Source: SAR202 cluster bacterium
GTDB lineage: Bacteria > Chloroflexota > Dehalococcoidia > SAR202 > CAJWER01
Assembly (NCBI GenBank): GCA_030740335.1
Contig: JASLXL010000053.1
Coordinates: forward strand, 1-8,022
Length of the DNA stretch: 8,022 nt
Direction: 5' to 3'
Made by a program: the position numbers and the translations under genes
The notes under the pieces: generated by a model
What the model saw: only the letters and a program-made list of their open reading frames with translations
Told to the model about the DNA's origin: nothing
Database searches by the model: none
Shown: positions 1 to 6,883 of the stretch, one piece after another
How the letters are laid out: each line of letters starts with the position of its first letter
How positions within the stretch are numbered: the first letter of the stretch is position 1

Positions 1-60
1 CAACCTGGGAGACGCCTCGACGCCGCCCTCACGACACTCTTGTTCTCGGGTCCAGTATGC

Positions 61-213
61 CTAAAGGATGTCCGATATGAGGATCCCGACGACGGTCAGC
101 ATGCCCAGTATTGGCACGATTGTGGCGCCCAGAAACATGTCCTCGGCTAGAAGGACCTGGAGCAGCACAGGCCTCTCAGCGTCAAGCTCCATCACATCGG
201 TCGGACGACGCAA
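61..213 (-). CDS. Small single-span membrane protein, unknown function
   Basis: This is an unrecognised 50-residue ORF, read on the - strand from a TTG at 213 to a TAG at 63-61. The start was chosen because GAGGTGAA lies just upstream (plus 221-226 reads CACCTC), 7 bases from the TTG; in-frame GTG 195 and ATG 192 have no such site. The first half is charged (MRRPTDVMELDAERP). The second half, from about residue 27, is a hydrophobic stretch (FLGATIVPILGMLTVVGILI) ending in SDIL, consistent with one membrane helix. Codon third positions are G/C-rich, as in the neighbouring genes. The overlapping + strand frame gives a polar, unconvincing protein. It resembles in size the small accessory subunits of respiratory complexes, but nothing sequence-specific supports that. 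It may be the first gene of a unit running off the left edge. Confidence 0.45.
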   Translation of the reverse strand: MRRPTDVMELDAERPVLLQVLLAEDMFLGATIVPILGMLTVVGILISDIL

Positions 214-261
214 CCAACTTCACCTCAACCCCCAGACCGATGGGGTGACTGGTCCGACCTT

Positions 262-289
262 TGAATATCGCGACTTCATTTCTTGTCGA
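262..289 (-). promoter_or_regulatory. Possible promoter with imperfect inverted repeat
   Basis: On the - strand, TCGACA (plus 284-289) and TATTCA (plus 262-267) are separated by 16 bases, a fair match to a housekeeping -35/-10 pair. They would start transcription about 40 bases before the small ORF beginning at 213. The same stretch carries an imperfect inverted repeat, ATATCGCGAC (265-274) against GTCGATAT (285-292), which could be an operator. The area is AT-rich relative to its surroundings. No start site is proven. Confidence 0.3.
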
Positions 290-429
290 TATGATTATCG
301 GCGTGGCGAAACTCCGGAACCGTTGGCTACGACTCCCGCTGGGGCGCATCCAAGCCGCCTGGGTCTAGGGAGATGGTCAAAACGATTGAGCCGTTGACCT
401 TTTGTCGCCCTCGCCGGGTCACCGCTGCC

Positions 430-476
430 CACTAAAACAAACAGGACCCCGGCTGCGTACGAGAGCTCCCGGGGGT
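430..476 (-). terminator. Probable intrinsic terminator of the regulator gene
   Basis: Read on the - strand, CCCCGG (474-469) can pair with CCGGGG (452-447) across a 16-base loop that itself contains the palindromes GAGCTC and CGTACG. The stem is followed by a T-rich run, TCCTGTTTGTTTTAG. It begins about 38 bases after the regulator stop codon, where a terminator is expected. The loop is longer than usual and the T run is interrupted, so strength is uncertain. The rest of 214-513 shows no gene. Confidence 0.5.
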
Positions 477-513
477 TACACGAGCGGTAAAGGGATAGCT
501 GCCGATCTGCAAG

Positions 514-2235
514 TCAACGGCGCGGGACCTGCGCGATCATGGTTCTGCGCAGGGCTTCAGTCTCCTGGCTGGGTTCTACCCCGATCTCATCTCTCAAAAT
601 CTTCCTGCAGGCCTCGTACTGACGCAACGCCTCGTCCCTCCGGCCTGCCTCCCACAGAAGTCCTACAAGCTGACGGTGGATTTCCTCCCGCCCTTGGTCA
701 ACGCCTAGGGCGGCGCGGCAGGAGTCAATGGCGCCCGCCACGTCACCGCTCTCGGCAAGGATGGATGCCATCTGCCTGCGCATATTGAGGTACACCTCTT
801 TCAGGTGAGTCCTTTCAAGCGAACACCAGTCGCTGTAACGCTCCTCTCCCATGTACTCCCCCCTGTACAGGGAAGCGACCCTCCTGTATTCGGTGAGAGC
901 CCTCTCCCCATCACCATCGACTGCAGTTTCCGCCGCCTGACTCACCCCTTTCGCGAATTGCTCAGCATCTACCCACACCCGATCTGACGGGTCCAGATGC
1001 ACCAGGTCGCCCTGGCTCAGAATAAAGGACGACACGCGGCCAGCCTCCAGCTCGGGCTCGAGGCTGCGACGCAGGGCGTGTAGAACGACGCGCAGGTTGC
1101 CACTGGATCGCCTCGGGTCGGACCCTGGCCACAGGAATTCCATCAGGGCCTGTCGAGGAAGAGGCCTTCCCCGATGAGCCACCAAGAGTTTCAACAATGT
1201 AAGAGCCCTCTTGAACCGCTGGAATCGAGCCATCGGAATGGGCTCCCCGTCCACGAACACCTCAAACGGTCCCAAACAGTTGATTTGGAGTCGAGAGGTC
1301 TCGCGGGGAAGCGTTTCCCTGTCGGGTCCCTGTCTCTTCTCACCGACGAGGTACGCCCATCGAAGGTACGCGCTAACCTGCACTGCGACCGGGAAAAGAA
1401 TCCGTACCGCCGAGGCAATGTCGTACTCACTCTGCTTGCTGGCGATGCACAGGGCTCCAAGAATGCGACTTTCGGCCACCAGAGGCGCACTCAGATACCA
1501 CCCAGGGATTCCGGACGGGCTCCCTCCTGGCCATGTTCCCGCCGCCAACAAGGGCACGCGAGAACGACGAATCAAGTCAGGAAACTCGTCTCCGATAGAG
1601 GACTGGCGGAACTCTCGCACGGCCTCAGTGGGGAGTCCTTGGTGCTCCATGAGGACGAGATCGTGGGATTCAGGGTCAAGCAAGAACAATTCTCCCGCAT
1701 CGGCAGAGGTGGTGCGGAGCAGCGTGCTCACGAAAACGGCCAGGGCCTCTTGAGAGCCAACGGACTCCGATATCACCGGATAGATCGCCTCTACCGTTTC
1801 CAGAACCAGGGAGCGCGAATCCGCTGCGGCGGCGGCAGTCGGACCGACGAAACAGATGTTTCCCCGCTCAAAGGTCGGGAGAATACACTTGAGGAAGAAA
1901 CAGTCCAGGTGGGTCTGTTTGCCTCCTGCCCACGGGGCCTGGAGCACCCGGTTATGGGCCCATGCTGAACCGGTTGTCCTTTGGATCAAGGGACAACCTT
2001 CTTCACAAGGACGACCGCTCCCCACGTCCACGGCGGGCATGATCTCGTAACACGGCCGCCCCAGAGCCTCGGACACTGGGATGCCCAGTCCTTGTTCCGC
2101 GTTGCGATTCCAGGCCACAATGCGGAGGTCTTCATCCACGGCGAAAACAGCACCCAGCGTGCGACCCACAAGTGTTTCCACTACCCCATGGCAGAACCTC
2201 CAGAACCGAGTCGCCGCAATCATATCACCCGCCAT
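514..2235 (-). CDS. PAS-GAF-winged helix-BTAD (SARP-like) transcriptional regulator
   Basis: A 573-residue cytoplasmic regulator, probably the activator of the divergent operon. Visible parts in order: a PAS-like domain at about 25-130 (GAVFAVDEDLRIVAWNRNAE); a GAF-like domain at about 145-295 (LSAPLVAESRILGALCIASK); an OmpR/PhoB-type winged helix at about 315-415 (CLGPFEVFVDGEPI, then LWPGSDPRRSSGNLRVVL); and a bacterial transcriptional activator (BTAD) helical domain at about 422-568, ending LRDEIGVEPSQETEAL, which is typical of SARP/AfsR-type proteins. The PAS domain is cysteine-rich: C62, C77 and C81 around CYEIM and PCEEGCP, then C112, C117 and C128. These could bind a metal or cluster or act as thiol switches; this is inference. 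The start chosen is ATG 2235, preceded by AAGGTG with about 9 bases of spacing; GTG at 2247 is the alternative. The family assignment is firm; the signal sensed is unknown. Confidence 0.9.
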   Translation of the reverse strand: MAGDMIAATRFWRFCHGVVETLVGRTLGAVFAVDEDLRIVAWNRNAEQGLGIPVSEALGRPCYEIMPAVDVGSGRPCEEGCPLIQRTTGSAWAHNRVLQAPWAGGKQTHLDCFFLKCILPTFERGNICFVGPTAAAAADSRSLVLETVEAIYPVISESVGSQEALAVFVSTLLRTTSADAGELFLLDPESHDLVLMEHQGLPTEAVREFRQSSIGDEFPDLIRRSRVPLLAAGTWPGGSPSGIPGWYLSAPLVAESRILGALCIASKQSEYDIASAVRILFPVAVQVSAYLRWAYLVGEKRQGPDRETLPRETSRLQINCLGPFEVFVDGEPIPMARFQRFKRALTLLKLLVAHRGRPLPRQALMEFLWPGSDPRRSSGNLRVVLHALRRSLEPELEAGRVSSFILSQGDLVHLDPSDRVWVDAEQFAKGVSQAAETAVDGDGERALTEYRRVASLYRGEYMGEERYSDWCSLERTHLKEVYLNMRRQMASILAESGDVAGAIDSCRAALGVDQGREEIHRQLVGLLWEAGRRDEALRQYEACRKILRDEIGVEPSQETEALRRTMIAQVPRR

Positions 2236-2280
2236 CGGAACAAGCACCTTCAGGGAAATTCCGTCCCCAACAGGCTTGTA

Positions 2281-2298
2281 TTAACGGCCATTTAACGC
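2281..2298. promoter_or_regulatory. Candidate SARP-type operator: two heptamers, 11-bp period
   Basis: TTAACGG (2281-2287) and TTAACGC (2292-2298) are direct repeats separated by 4 bases. Known SARP regulators bind heptameric direct repeats with 4-base spacers, the last repeat usually 8 bases upstream of the -10 box. Here TAAACG (2307-2312), a weak -10, begins exactly 8 bases after the second heptamer. The site lies in the 181-bp gap between the divergent BTAD regulator and the oxidase-like operon, so it could serve the operon, the regulator's own promoter, or both. Binding is inferred from geometry only. Confidence 0.45.
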
Positions 2299-2307
2299 TC
2301 CATTGCT

Positions 2308-2335
2308 AAACGTGCTCGCAGGTCCCCAAACGTGC
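2308..2335. repeat. Direct repeat AAACGTGC x2, 20-bp period
   Basis: AAACGTGC occurs at 2308-2315 and 2328-2335 in the same orientation, close to two helical turns apart, directly downstream of the TTAACGS heptamers. Both repeat types share the core AACG, giving four AACG copies between 2283 and 2332. This may be an extended or second operator in the divergent control region. It could also be chance, since the unit is only 8 bases. Confidence 0.35.
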
Positions 2336-2404
2336 GACCCGCAGCTCACTTCGGGAGGCTATCGGATTGTGAAGCAGGGAGGGAGCGGCACGGATGCGGG
2401 AAGG

Positions 2405-2410
2405 AAGGAG
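2405..2410 (+). promoter_or_regulatory. Strong Shine-Dalgarno site fixing the first operon start
   Basis: AAGGAG lies 6 bases before the GTG at 2417. This decides the start of the small membrane subunit: an in-frame ATG exists at 2303, but it has no ribosome site and would run through the candidate operator and promoter. Confidence 0.7.
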
Positions 2411-2416
2411 ACGATC

Positions 2417-2596
2417 GTGACACAACAAGAACGAGGTAGCACCGAGGAACTGGCGAGCGATGATGGCCGTATGCCGGTGATGCAGGAAATCTACGACAAC
2501 ATATGGTTCCTGTTCCTAGTCAGCGGCATCATCATCCTGGTTTTCTACATCATCTGGGGGCTCATCGATCTCCTGAATACGCCCACGCTGCCCTAA
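2417..2596 (+). CDS. Small single-span subunit of the heme-copper complex (CbaD/subunit IIa-like position)
   Basis: A 59-residue protein with a polar N-terminus (to about residue 20) followed by MQEIYDNIWF and one long hydrophobic helix (FLVSGIIILVFYIIWGLI) at about 30-51. It is the first gene of the operon, 13 bases before the CuA subunit gene. Thermus-type ba3 oxidases contain a very small one-helix third subunit (IIa, CbaD) that packs against the core. Size, topology and gene position suggest the same structural role here, but no diagnostic residues can be cited. Start is GTG with AAGGAG six bases upstream. Expected location is the cytoplasmic membrane. Confidence 0.7.
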   Translation: MTQQERGSTEELASDDGRMPVMQEIYDNIWFLFLVSGIIILVFYIIWGLIDLLNTPTLP

Positions 2597-2609
2597 TGGA
2601 GGAGCAACC

Positions 2610-3152
2610 ATGCCGGTAACAAGTCCCAGCGAACGGAACTGGTGGGACGTTCCGTTAGGCATACACGAGAAGATATGGCTCACCGTTGTCGTCCTGGTGG
2701 GCGTCGGCATGTTCGTGATGATGCCTGTGTGGCATGTCTTCGGCGACCAAAATCCCTCGACCACCAGCTATCGAGTCTCTCCTGACGGTTACTTCGAAAA
2801 GGTGACCCAGTGGGTAAAAGAGGCTGAGCGGGTGGAGCAGGGAGTGAAACCACCGGGACAGGATGCCTACCTAGTGGCATTGCGATACGCCTGGTTTCCC
2901 AACCCGCTGGTGCTGGAAACTGGAGTTCCCTACCGGATCCACCTGTCCAGCAAGGATGTCAACCACGGGTTTTCGTTGCACAAGGATGGGGAAGCGTCGC
3001 AGAAGGTGAACTTCCAGGTGGTGCCCGGGTACGAATACGTCCTCACCATGGAGTTCCCCGAGCCTGGTACCTACCACATCGTGTGCCAGGAGTACTGTGG
3101 GCTCGGGCACCAGAACATGGTAGGCAAGATCATCGTGGAAGAGGGTAGCTAA
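2610..3152 (+). CDS. Heme-copper oxidase/NO reductase subunit II with CuA site
   Basis: A 180-residue membrane-anchored electron-entry subunit that passes electrons from a one-electron donor to subunit I. One N-terminal anchor lies at about 21-44 (WLTVVVLVGVGMFVMMPVW), with the cupredoxin domain outside the membrane. The CuA ligand set is complete: H119 (in VNHGFSLHKDGE), C159 and C163 with E161 between them (CQEYCGLGH), H167 and M170. The single anchor and short length resemble ba3-type subunit II rather than the longer two-helix A-type. No fused cytochrome c domain follows, so the donor must be a separate protein, probably cytochrome c or a cupredoxin. The start ATG has GGAGGAG five bases upstream. 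Only one base separates its stop from the subunit I start, so the two are probably translationally coupled. Confidence 0.93.
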   Translation: MPVTSPSERNWWDVPLGIHEKIWLTVVVLVGVGMFVMMPVWHVFGDQNPSTTSYRVSPDGYFEKVTQWVKEAERVEQGVKPPGQDAYLVALRYAWFPNPLVLETGVPYRIHLSSKDVNHGFSLHKDGEASQKVNFQVVPGYEYVLTMEFPEPGTYHIVCQEYCGLGHQNMVGKIIVEEGS

Positions 3153-3153
3153 G

Positions 3154-4860
3154 ATGACCATAGCAGCGGTGCGCGCCAAATTCTGGACCTGCAATGTCAC
3201 CGGGTTGAAAGTACACGATTCGGCTGTGCCGCCTTTGATGGCCAACGCTGTGACCGGCGTGGTCTTTCTCCTGGTTGGCGGATTACTCTCCGTTCTCATC
3301 GGCCTGACTCGTTGGGAGGCCATCGACCTCCTGCCCGACAACTGGTACTACGTCGTGCTCACGCTCCACGCCTGGAGCATGCTGATCTTTTGGATAATAT
3401 TCATCGAAGTAGCAATCCTCTACTTTGCTTGCACCGCGGTTTTGAATGCCCGTCTCGTGAGTCCCAAGGCCGCGTGGCTGGCCTACGCCATGATGCTGGG
3501 TGGCGCTGCCCTGGCCGCGCTAACCGCATTACTTCAGGGAGATACCAGGGACCAGCCACTCTTGACCTCTTACGTGCCCCTGGACATCCATCCCCTTTTC
3601 TTTGTCGGAGCCATCATATTCGCGGTGGGAGCCTTGCTGGCCACGGGTATCTTTTTCGCCACTATCTTTATGGCGAAGAGGGAGCGAACATACGAGGGCT
3701 CGCTCCCCCTGGTCACCTTCGGTGCGGCCATCGCCGCCATTATCGCGGTCGAAAGCCTGCTGGGCGGAGCCATCGCGTATATCTGGCAGTTGCTGTGGGC
3801 CATCGGACTTGTGGACAGCATCGACGCCGAGATGTATCGAGTAGTGTGGTGGCTGCTGGGTCATGGCACTCAGCAAATCAATCTGGTCGCAATGGTGAGC
3901 GTTTGGTACCTGCTGGCACACCTATCCACAGGGGCCCAATCTGCCAGCGAAAAGGTGAGCCGCACCGGTTTCGTCCTCTACTTGCTCTTTATCAACCTGG
4001 GCGCGGCGCACCACCACCTATCGGACCCTGGCGTCACCAGTGCGTGGAGGATATGGAACGCCGGGTATGCAATGTATGGTGCGGCCATGGCCAGCTTGAT
4101 CCATGCCTTTGCCATCCCCGCAAGCATCGAACTGGCCCTCAGAAAACAAGGACACGGCGGTCTCTTCGGATGGCTGCGACACGCCCCATGGGGAAATCCA
4201 GCTTTTGCGGCGCTGGCCGTCTCTCTGCCCCTGTTTGGCATCTTGGGAGGCATCACCGGCATCACCTTCGGTACCGAGCAGCTCAACATGATGGTCCATA
4301 ACACGTTGGCCATCACCGGGCACTTCCACGGCACTGTAGTAGCCGGAACCACCATCGCATTTATGGGTGTAGCGTATGCAGTGATATGGCTGATCGGCCT
4401 GAGGGAGCTTCTCAGCGAGAGGCTGGCAACATTGCAGATTTACGTGTTCGGCGCGGGAATGGCCGTCTTCGTCGTGGCGATGATGTGGATGGGCTACTTT
4501 TTTGGCATCCCCAGGCGTCATCCGGATGTCTCCTCGCTCCCCATTATCCGGTCCCCTTCCCTGGAAACCATTGTGGGAGTCGCCGGTGTCGTCGCCATTC
4601 TTGGCGGCGTACTCTTCCTTGCGCTGGCCGTAGGCACGCTGCTATTGGGCACCCGGCGGGAGAAGGGTCCGGTCGTCGTTGCGGTCGGCGGTCCCAGCAT
4701 TGGTGGTCAGACGCCGGTTCCAACGGAGCACACGTCAGAGCATGGGAAAGCTCATGATTTGCGTGGCACGCTGACACTGTCTTTCGTTTTCTTGGCCGTC
4801 TTCATCGTCATCTACGCCACTCACTGGATCAACCTGTCTAGCCTCTGGTCCATCGGCTAG
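3154..4860 (+). CDS. B-family (ba3-like) heme-copper subunit I with active-site Tyr replaced by Gln; possible NO reductase
   Basis: A 568-residue membrane protein with roughly 13 helices, the catalytic subunit. It matches ba3-type subunit I: low-spin heme ligands H72 (LTLHAWSM) and H392, high-spin heme ligand H390 (VHNTLAITGHFHG), and CuB ligands H237 (WWLLGHGTQQIN) and H286/H287 (GAAHHHLSDPG). In ba3 oxidases helix VI reads H-x3-Y, and that Tyr crosslinks to the CuB His and is needed for O2 splitting. Here the His+4 residue is Gln241, with Gln240 before it. B-family-derived NO reductases that have lost this Tyr are known, so NO reduction is plausible, but a divergent oxygen reductase cannot be excluded. 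An extra hydrophobic helix closes the C-terminus (about 540-558) after a hydrophilic linker. Family is certain; substrate is not. Confidence 0.93.
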   Translation: MTIAAVRAKFWTCNVTGLKVHDSAVPPLMANAVTGVVFLLVGGLLSVLIGLTRWEAIDLLPDNWYYVVLTLHAWSMLIFWIIFIEVAILYFACTAVLNARLVSPKAAWLAYAMMLGGAALAALTALLQGDTRDQPLLTSYVPLDIHPLFFVGAIIFAVGALLATGIFFATIFMAKRERTYEGSLPLVTFGAAIAAIIAVESLLGGAIAYIWQLLWAIGLVDSIDAEMYRVVWWLLGHGTQQINLVAMVSVWYLLAHLSTGAQSASEKVSRTGFVLYLLFINLGAAHHHLSDPGVTSAWRIWNAGYAMYGAAMASLIHAFAIPASIELALRKQGHGGLFGWLRHAPWGNPAFAALAVSLPLFGILGGITGITFGTEQLNMMVHNTLAITGHFHGTVVAGTTIAFMGVAYAVIWLIGLRELLSERLATLQIYVFGAGMAVFVVAMMWMGYFFGIPRRHPDVSSLPIIRSPSLETIVGVAGVVAILGGVLFLALAVGTLLLGTRREKGPVVVAVGGPSIGGQTPVPTEHTSEHGKAHDLRGTLTLSFVFLAVFIVIYATHWINLSSLWSIG

Positions 4861-4864
4861 GTGG

Positions 4865-5437
4865 GTGGTAGCGAGGCTGGCGATCGCCGAACGGGTAGGC
4901 GATGTGCGAAGTGATCGGCGCGGGATCGGCAGGTTGCCGCTTTGGCCACTGGCCGTCCTCGGCGTAGTGGGGTTTCTCGTGGTATTGGCTGTGGCGGAGA
5001 CAGTGTGGATACCCAATTCGATGCCCCGGGAGTACGTTTCACAGACAAATCTGGTTGTCATACCACGCTCCGATGGATTGACGGCGGACTCAACGGAATG
5101 GACAGCCGAAGCTGTGGATTTCGCCAGCAGCGATGCGGTGCTGGCAAGCATTGTTGACATGCTGAACCTTCGAACCGAGTCCTCGGCGGAGTCTCTTGAT
5201 CCCAGCCAGTTGCGTCGCAGCCTGAATGTAAGCACTCGGTGCATCCAGATACCAGACAGCCAGGAAGGCACTATACGTGGAGTACTGATGTCGATCACAG
5301 TGCGCGGAGGAGACAACGCCAGACTTTCGGCGATTGCCAAGACGTGGGCTCAAGTTCTGACAGCGAACAACCTGTTGGAGCGACGAGATCATAGGTTCGA
5401 ACTTGGGACACCCTACCTACCGTGTGTGGAAGAATGA
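4865..5437 (+). CDS. Membrane-anchored Wzz/chain-length-determinant-like protein
   Basis: A 190-residue protein with a basic N-terminus, one membrane helix at about 25-48 (LAVLGVVGFLVVLAVAETVW) and an exported domain of about 140 residues. The pattern is that of the Wzz domain of polysaccharide co-polymerases: YVSQTNLVVIPRS strand, a segment with FASSDAVLASIVDMLNL, then LRRSLNVST, then GVLMSITVRGGDNARLSAIAKTW. The second, C-terminal membrane helix usual in Wzz proteins is absent. Two exported cysteines occur, C126 and C187. Its place between two heme-copper subunit genes (4 bases after the first, 7 before the second) is unexpected. It might be a scaffold or assembly subunit of the complex; this is inference. 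Start is uncertain: GTG 4865 is used, and in-frame GTG 4904 is an alternative. The fold call rests on pattern recognition only. Confidence 0.6.
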   Translation: MVARLAIAERVGDVRSDRRGIGRLPLWPLAVLGVVGFLVVLAVAETVWIPNSMPREYVSQTNLVVIPRSDGLTADSTEWTAEAVDFASSDAVLASIVDMLNLRTESSAESLDPSQLRRSLNVSTRCIQIPDSQEGTIRGVLMSITVRGGDNARLSAIAKTWAQVLTANNLLERRDHRFELGTPYLPCVEE

Positions 5438-5444
5438 AGCGGGC

Positions 5445-6872
5445 ATGAACGGTAAGCTTGTCGACCGGCTATGGTATCGACCCAACGGTGATACGGGTCT
5501 CGCTCGGTCCTTGGATGGTTCGGTCCGGGGTCTGGTCATCGGCTGGCTGCGGCTATCAGTCGCAGCGCTCATGGTAGCCGGACTATTCGCCATATTGGTG
5601 GCCTTTGCGCGTTCGCTGGCGGCGCAGGGTTTTGTCGGCGAGGAATACTTCAAGGTATCGCTCGTAGGCCACGTGACATTTTCTTTGACCGTGTGGTCAT
5701 TGAGCTTCGCCGGTGTACTATGGACGCTGGCGGCCGCTCGTACCAGCACTCCCTCTAGCCTGGCGGTTGGCTGGATAAGCCTGTGGCTTTCGTCTGCCGG
5801 TGCTGTCCTGATGGCAGGAGCGACGGCAGTTGGGTGGGGAAATCCCCTGCTGGTCGACTACGTCCCGACTCTGGAACATCCCGTCTTTGCGGTGGGGCTG
5901 GGGGTGTTTTTCCTGGGAACCGGCCTATGCGCCGTCAACTTCCTTGTGGCGTTGCGTCATCGCATAGTCTCCAGTCCGGTCGATGTTAAGGCTCTTGGAG
6001 CCGGAGCGGTAGCGTACCTTTCGGCCATGTTAGTGCTGGTTCTGGCGTTTGGAGTCGAAGGGGGGATGGACTGGCCTACGGCAACCTGGGGAACCGGTCA
6101 TCTCCTCCAGGTAACGAACTCGGCCACGATGGCTGCGGCGTGGATAATCCTGCTCGGCGGCGAACTGCCCAAGCGAGCGCGAACGGTCCTGTCGTGGGCC
6201 GTACTGTTCTACCTGCTACCGGTGATCAGTGTTCCGCTGTTTTACTTGCTTCCGGGCCCACTTCGGATGGGGCCGGTTGGGACGATAACCTGGACAGGCC
6301 TGACTGTCCCGACGTTCGGGGTATGGCTGGTCGTGGGGGTGGCAATGGTTCGACGACGGCGCTCACCGTCTCCTCGCCTGGTGCCGTTGTTCGTCTCGAT
6401 GCTCCTGTTCGCGGTCGGTGGTTACGCTGCTCTCATGGGCCTGGAAGGCGATTCCAAGATCACTGCTCACTACCACGGCACGGTAGGAGCGGTTACGGTC
6501 GCACTTATGGGAATCGCGTACTGCCTGCTCCCCGATCTCAAGATCAGACTATGGATGCCCAGTCTGGCGCGCTTTCAACCTCTATTGTACGGAGGTGGGC
6601 TCCTTCTCCTCATCGCTGGGCTGTTTTGGGCCAGCAACTATGGAGGTCAGCGCAAGGCTTTTGAGGCGTTCGCGCAAAACTCCAGCATTCTCGGGCCGAT
6701 GGGCTTGTTCGGTTTGGGCGCCCTGCTTACGGTAGTGGGGGGCTTGACATTCGTCCTGGGAGTAGGGGTTTCGCTGCTCGCAAAGGGTTTAACGCCGCTG
6801 CAGGCGCCTTCGAGCGATTCTGACACGCTGCAAGAAGACCGGCAGCGAATTCGGAGCGAGCAGTTGCGTTGA
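5445..6872 (+). CDS. Divergent heme-copper subunit I homologue lacking the helix VII His-His pair
   Basis: A 475-residue protein with about 12 membrane helices, clearly related to the subunit I encoded upstream: LLVDYVPTLEHPVFAVG parallels LLTSYVPLDIHPLFFVG, and WGTGHLLQVTN parallels WLLGHGTQQIN. Retained: H76 on helix II (LVGHVTFS), H219 on helix VI, and H342/H344 (ITAHYHGTVG), so two hemes could still bind. Missing: the helix VII His-His pair, where the segment reads VLFYLLPVISVPLFY, so a normal CuB is not possible. There is no Tyr at H219+4 (Val), but Q222 and N225 match Q240 and N243 of the upstream protein. It may be an altered catalytic subunit, a heme-only electron-transfer subunit, or a relative of little-studied NOR-like groups. 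The start ATG 5445 follows the preceding stop by 7 bases; TTG 5403 and GTG 5424 are alternatives. Confidence 0.85.
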   Translation: MNGKLVDRLWYRPNGDTGLARSLDGSVRGLVIGWLRLSVAALMVAGLFAILVAFARSLAAQGFVGEEYFKVSLVGHVTFSLTVWSLSFAGVLWTLAAARTSTPSSLAVGWISLWLSSAGAVLMAGATAVGWGNPLLVDYVPTLEHPVFAVGLGVFFLGTGLCAVNFLVALRHRIVSSPVDVKALGAGAVAYLSAMLVLVLAFGVEGGMDWPTATWGTGHLLQVTNSATMAAAWIILLGGELPKRARTVLSWAVLFYLLPVISVPLFYLLPGPLRMGPVGTITWTGLTVPTFGVWLVVGVAMVRRRRSPSPRLVPLFVSMLLFAVGGYAALMGLEGDSKITAHYHGTVGAVTVALMGIAYCLLPDLKIRLWMPSLARFQPLLYGGGLLLLIAGLFWASNYGGQRKAFEAFAQNSSILGPMGLFGLGALLTVVGGLTFVLGVGVSLLAKGLTPLQAPSSDSDTLQEDRQRIRSEQLR

Positions 6873-6883
6873 GTGATGTTGGG

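Noticed and set aside
1..32. Possible - strand gene start (GTG at 32-30) running off the left edge
   Set aside because: Only about ten codons are visible and the ribosome site is weak; too little to support a gene.
68..397. 109-residue + strand open frame
   Set aside because: Its protein is polar and low in complexity, it overlaps a better supported - strand small membrane ORF, and it has no clear ribosome site.
402..2295. Several + strand open frames opposite the regulator, including one of 264 residues at 1174-1968
   Set aside because: They are antisense shadows of the PAS-GAF-BTAD gene. Their translations are rich in Arg, Pro and Ser and show no domain pattern.
2248..2416. Search for an FNR/DNR-type site (TTGAT-N4-ATCAA) in the operon control region
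   Set aside because: No such palindrome is present, so FNR-type control is not supported.
3312..4301. 329-residue + strand frame within subunit I
   Set aside because: It overlaps the clearly real heme-copper subunit I in another frame, and its Arg/His/Gly-rich product is typical of a shifted GC-rich gene.
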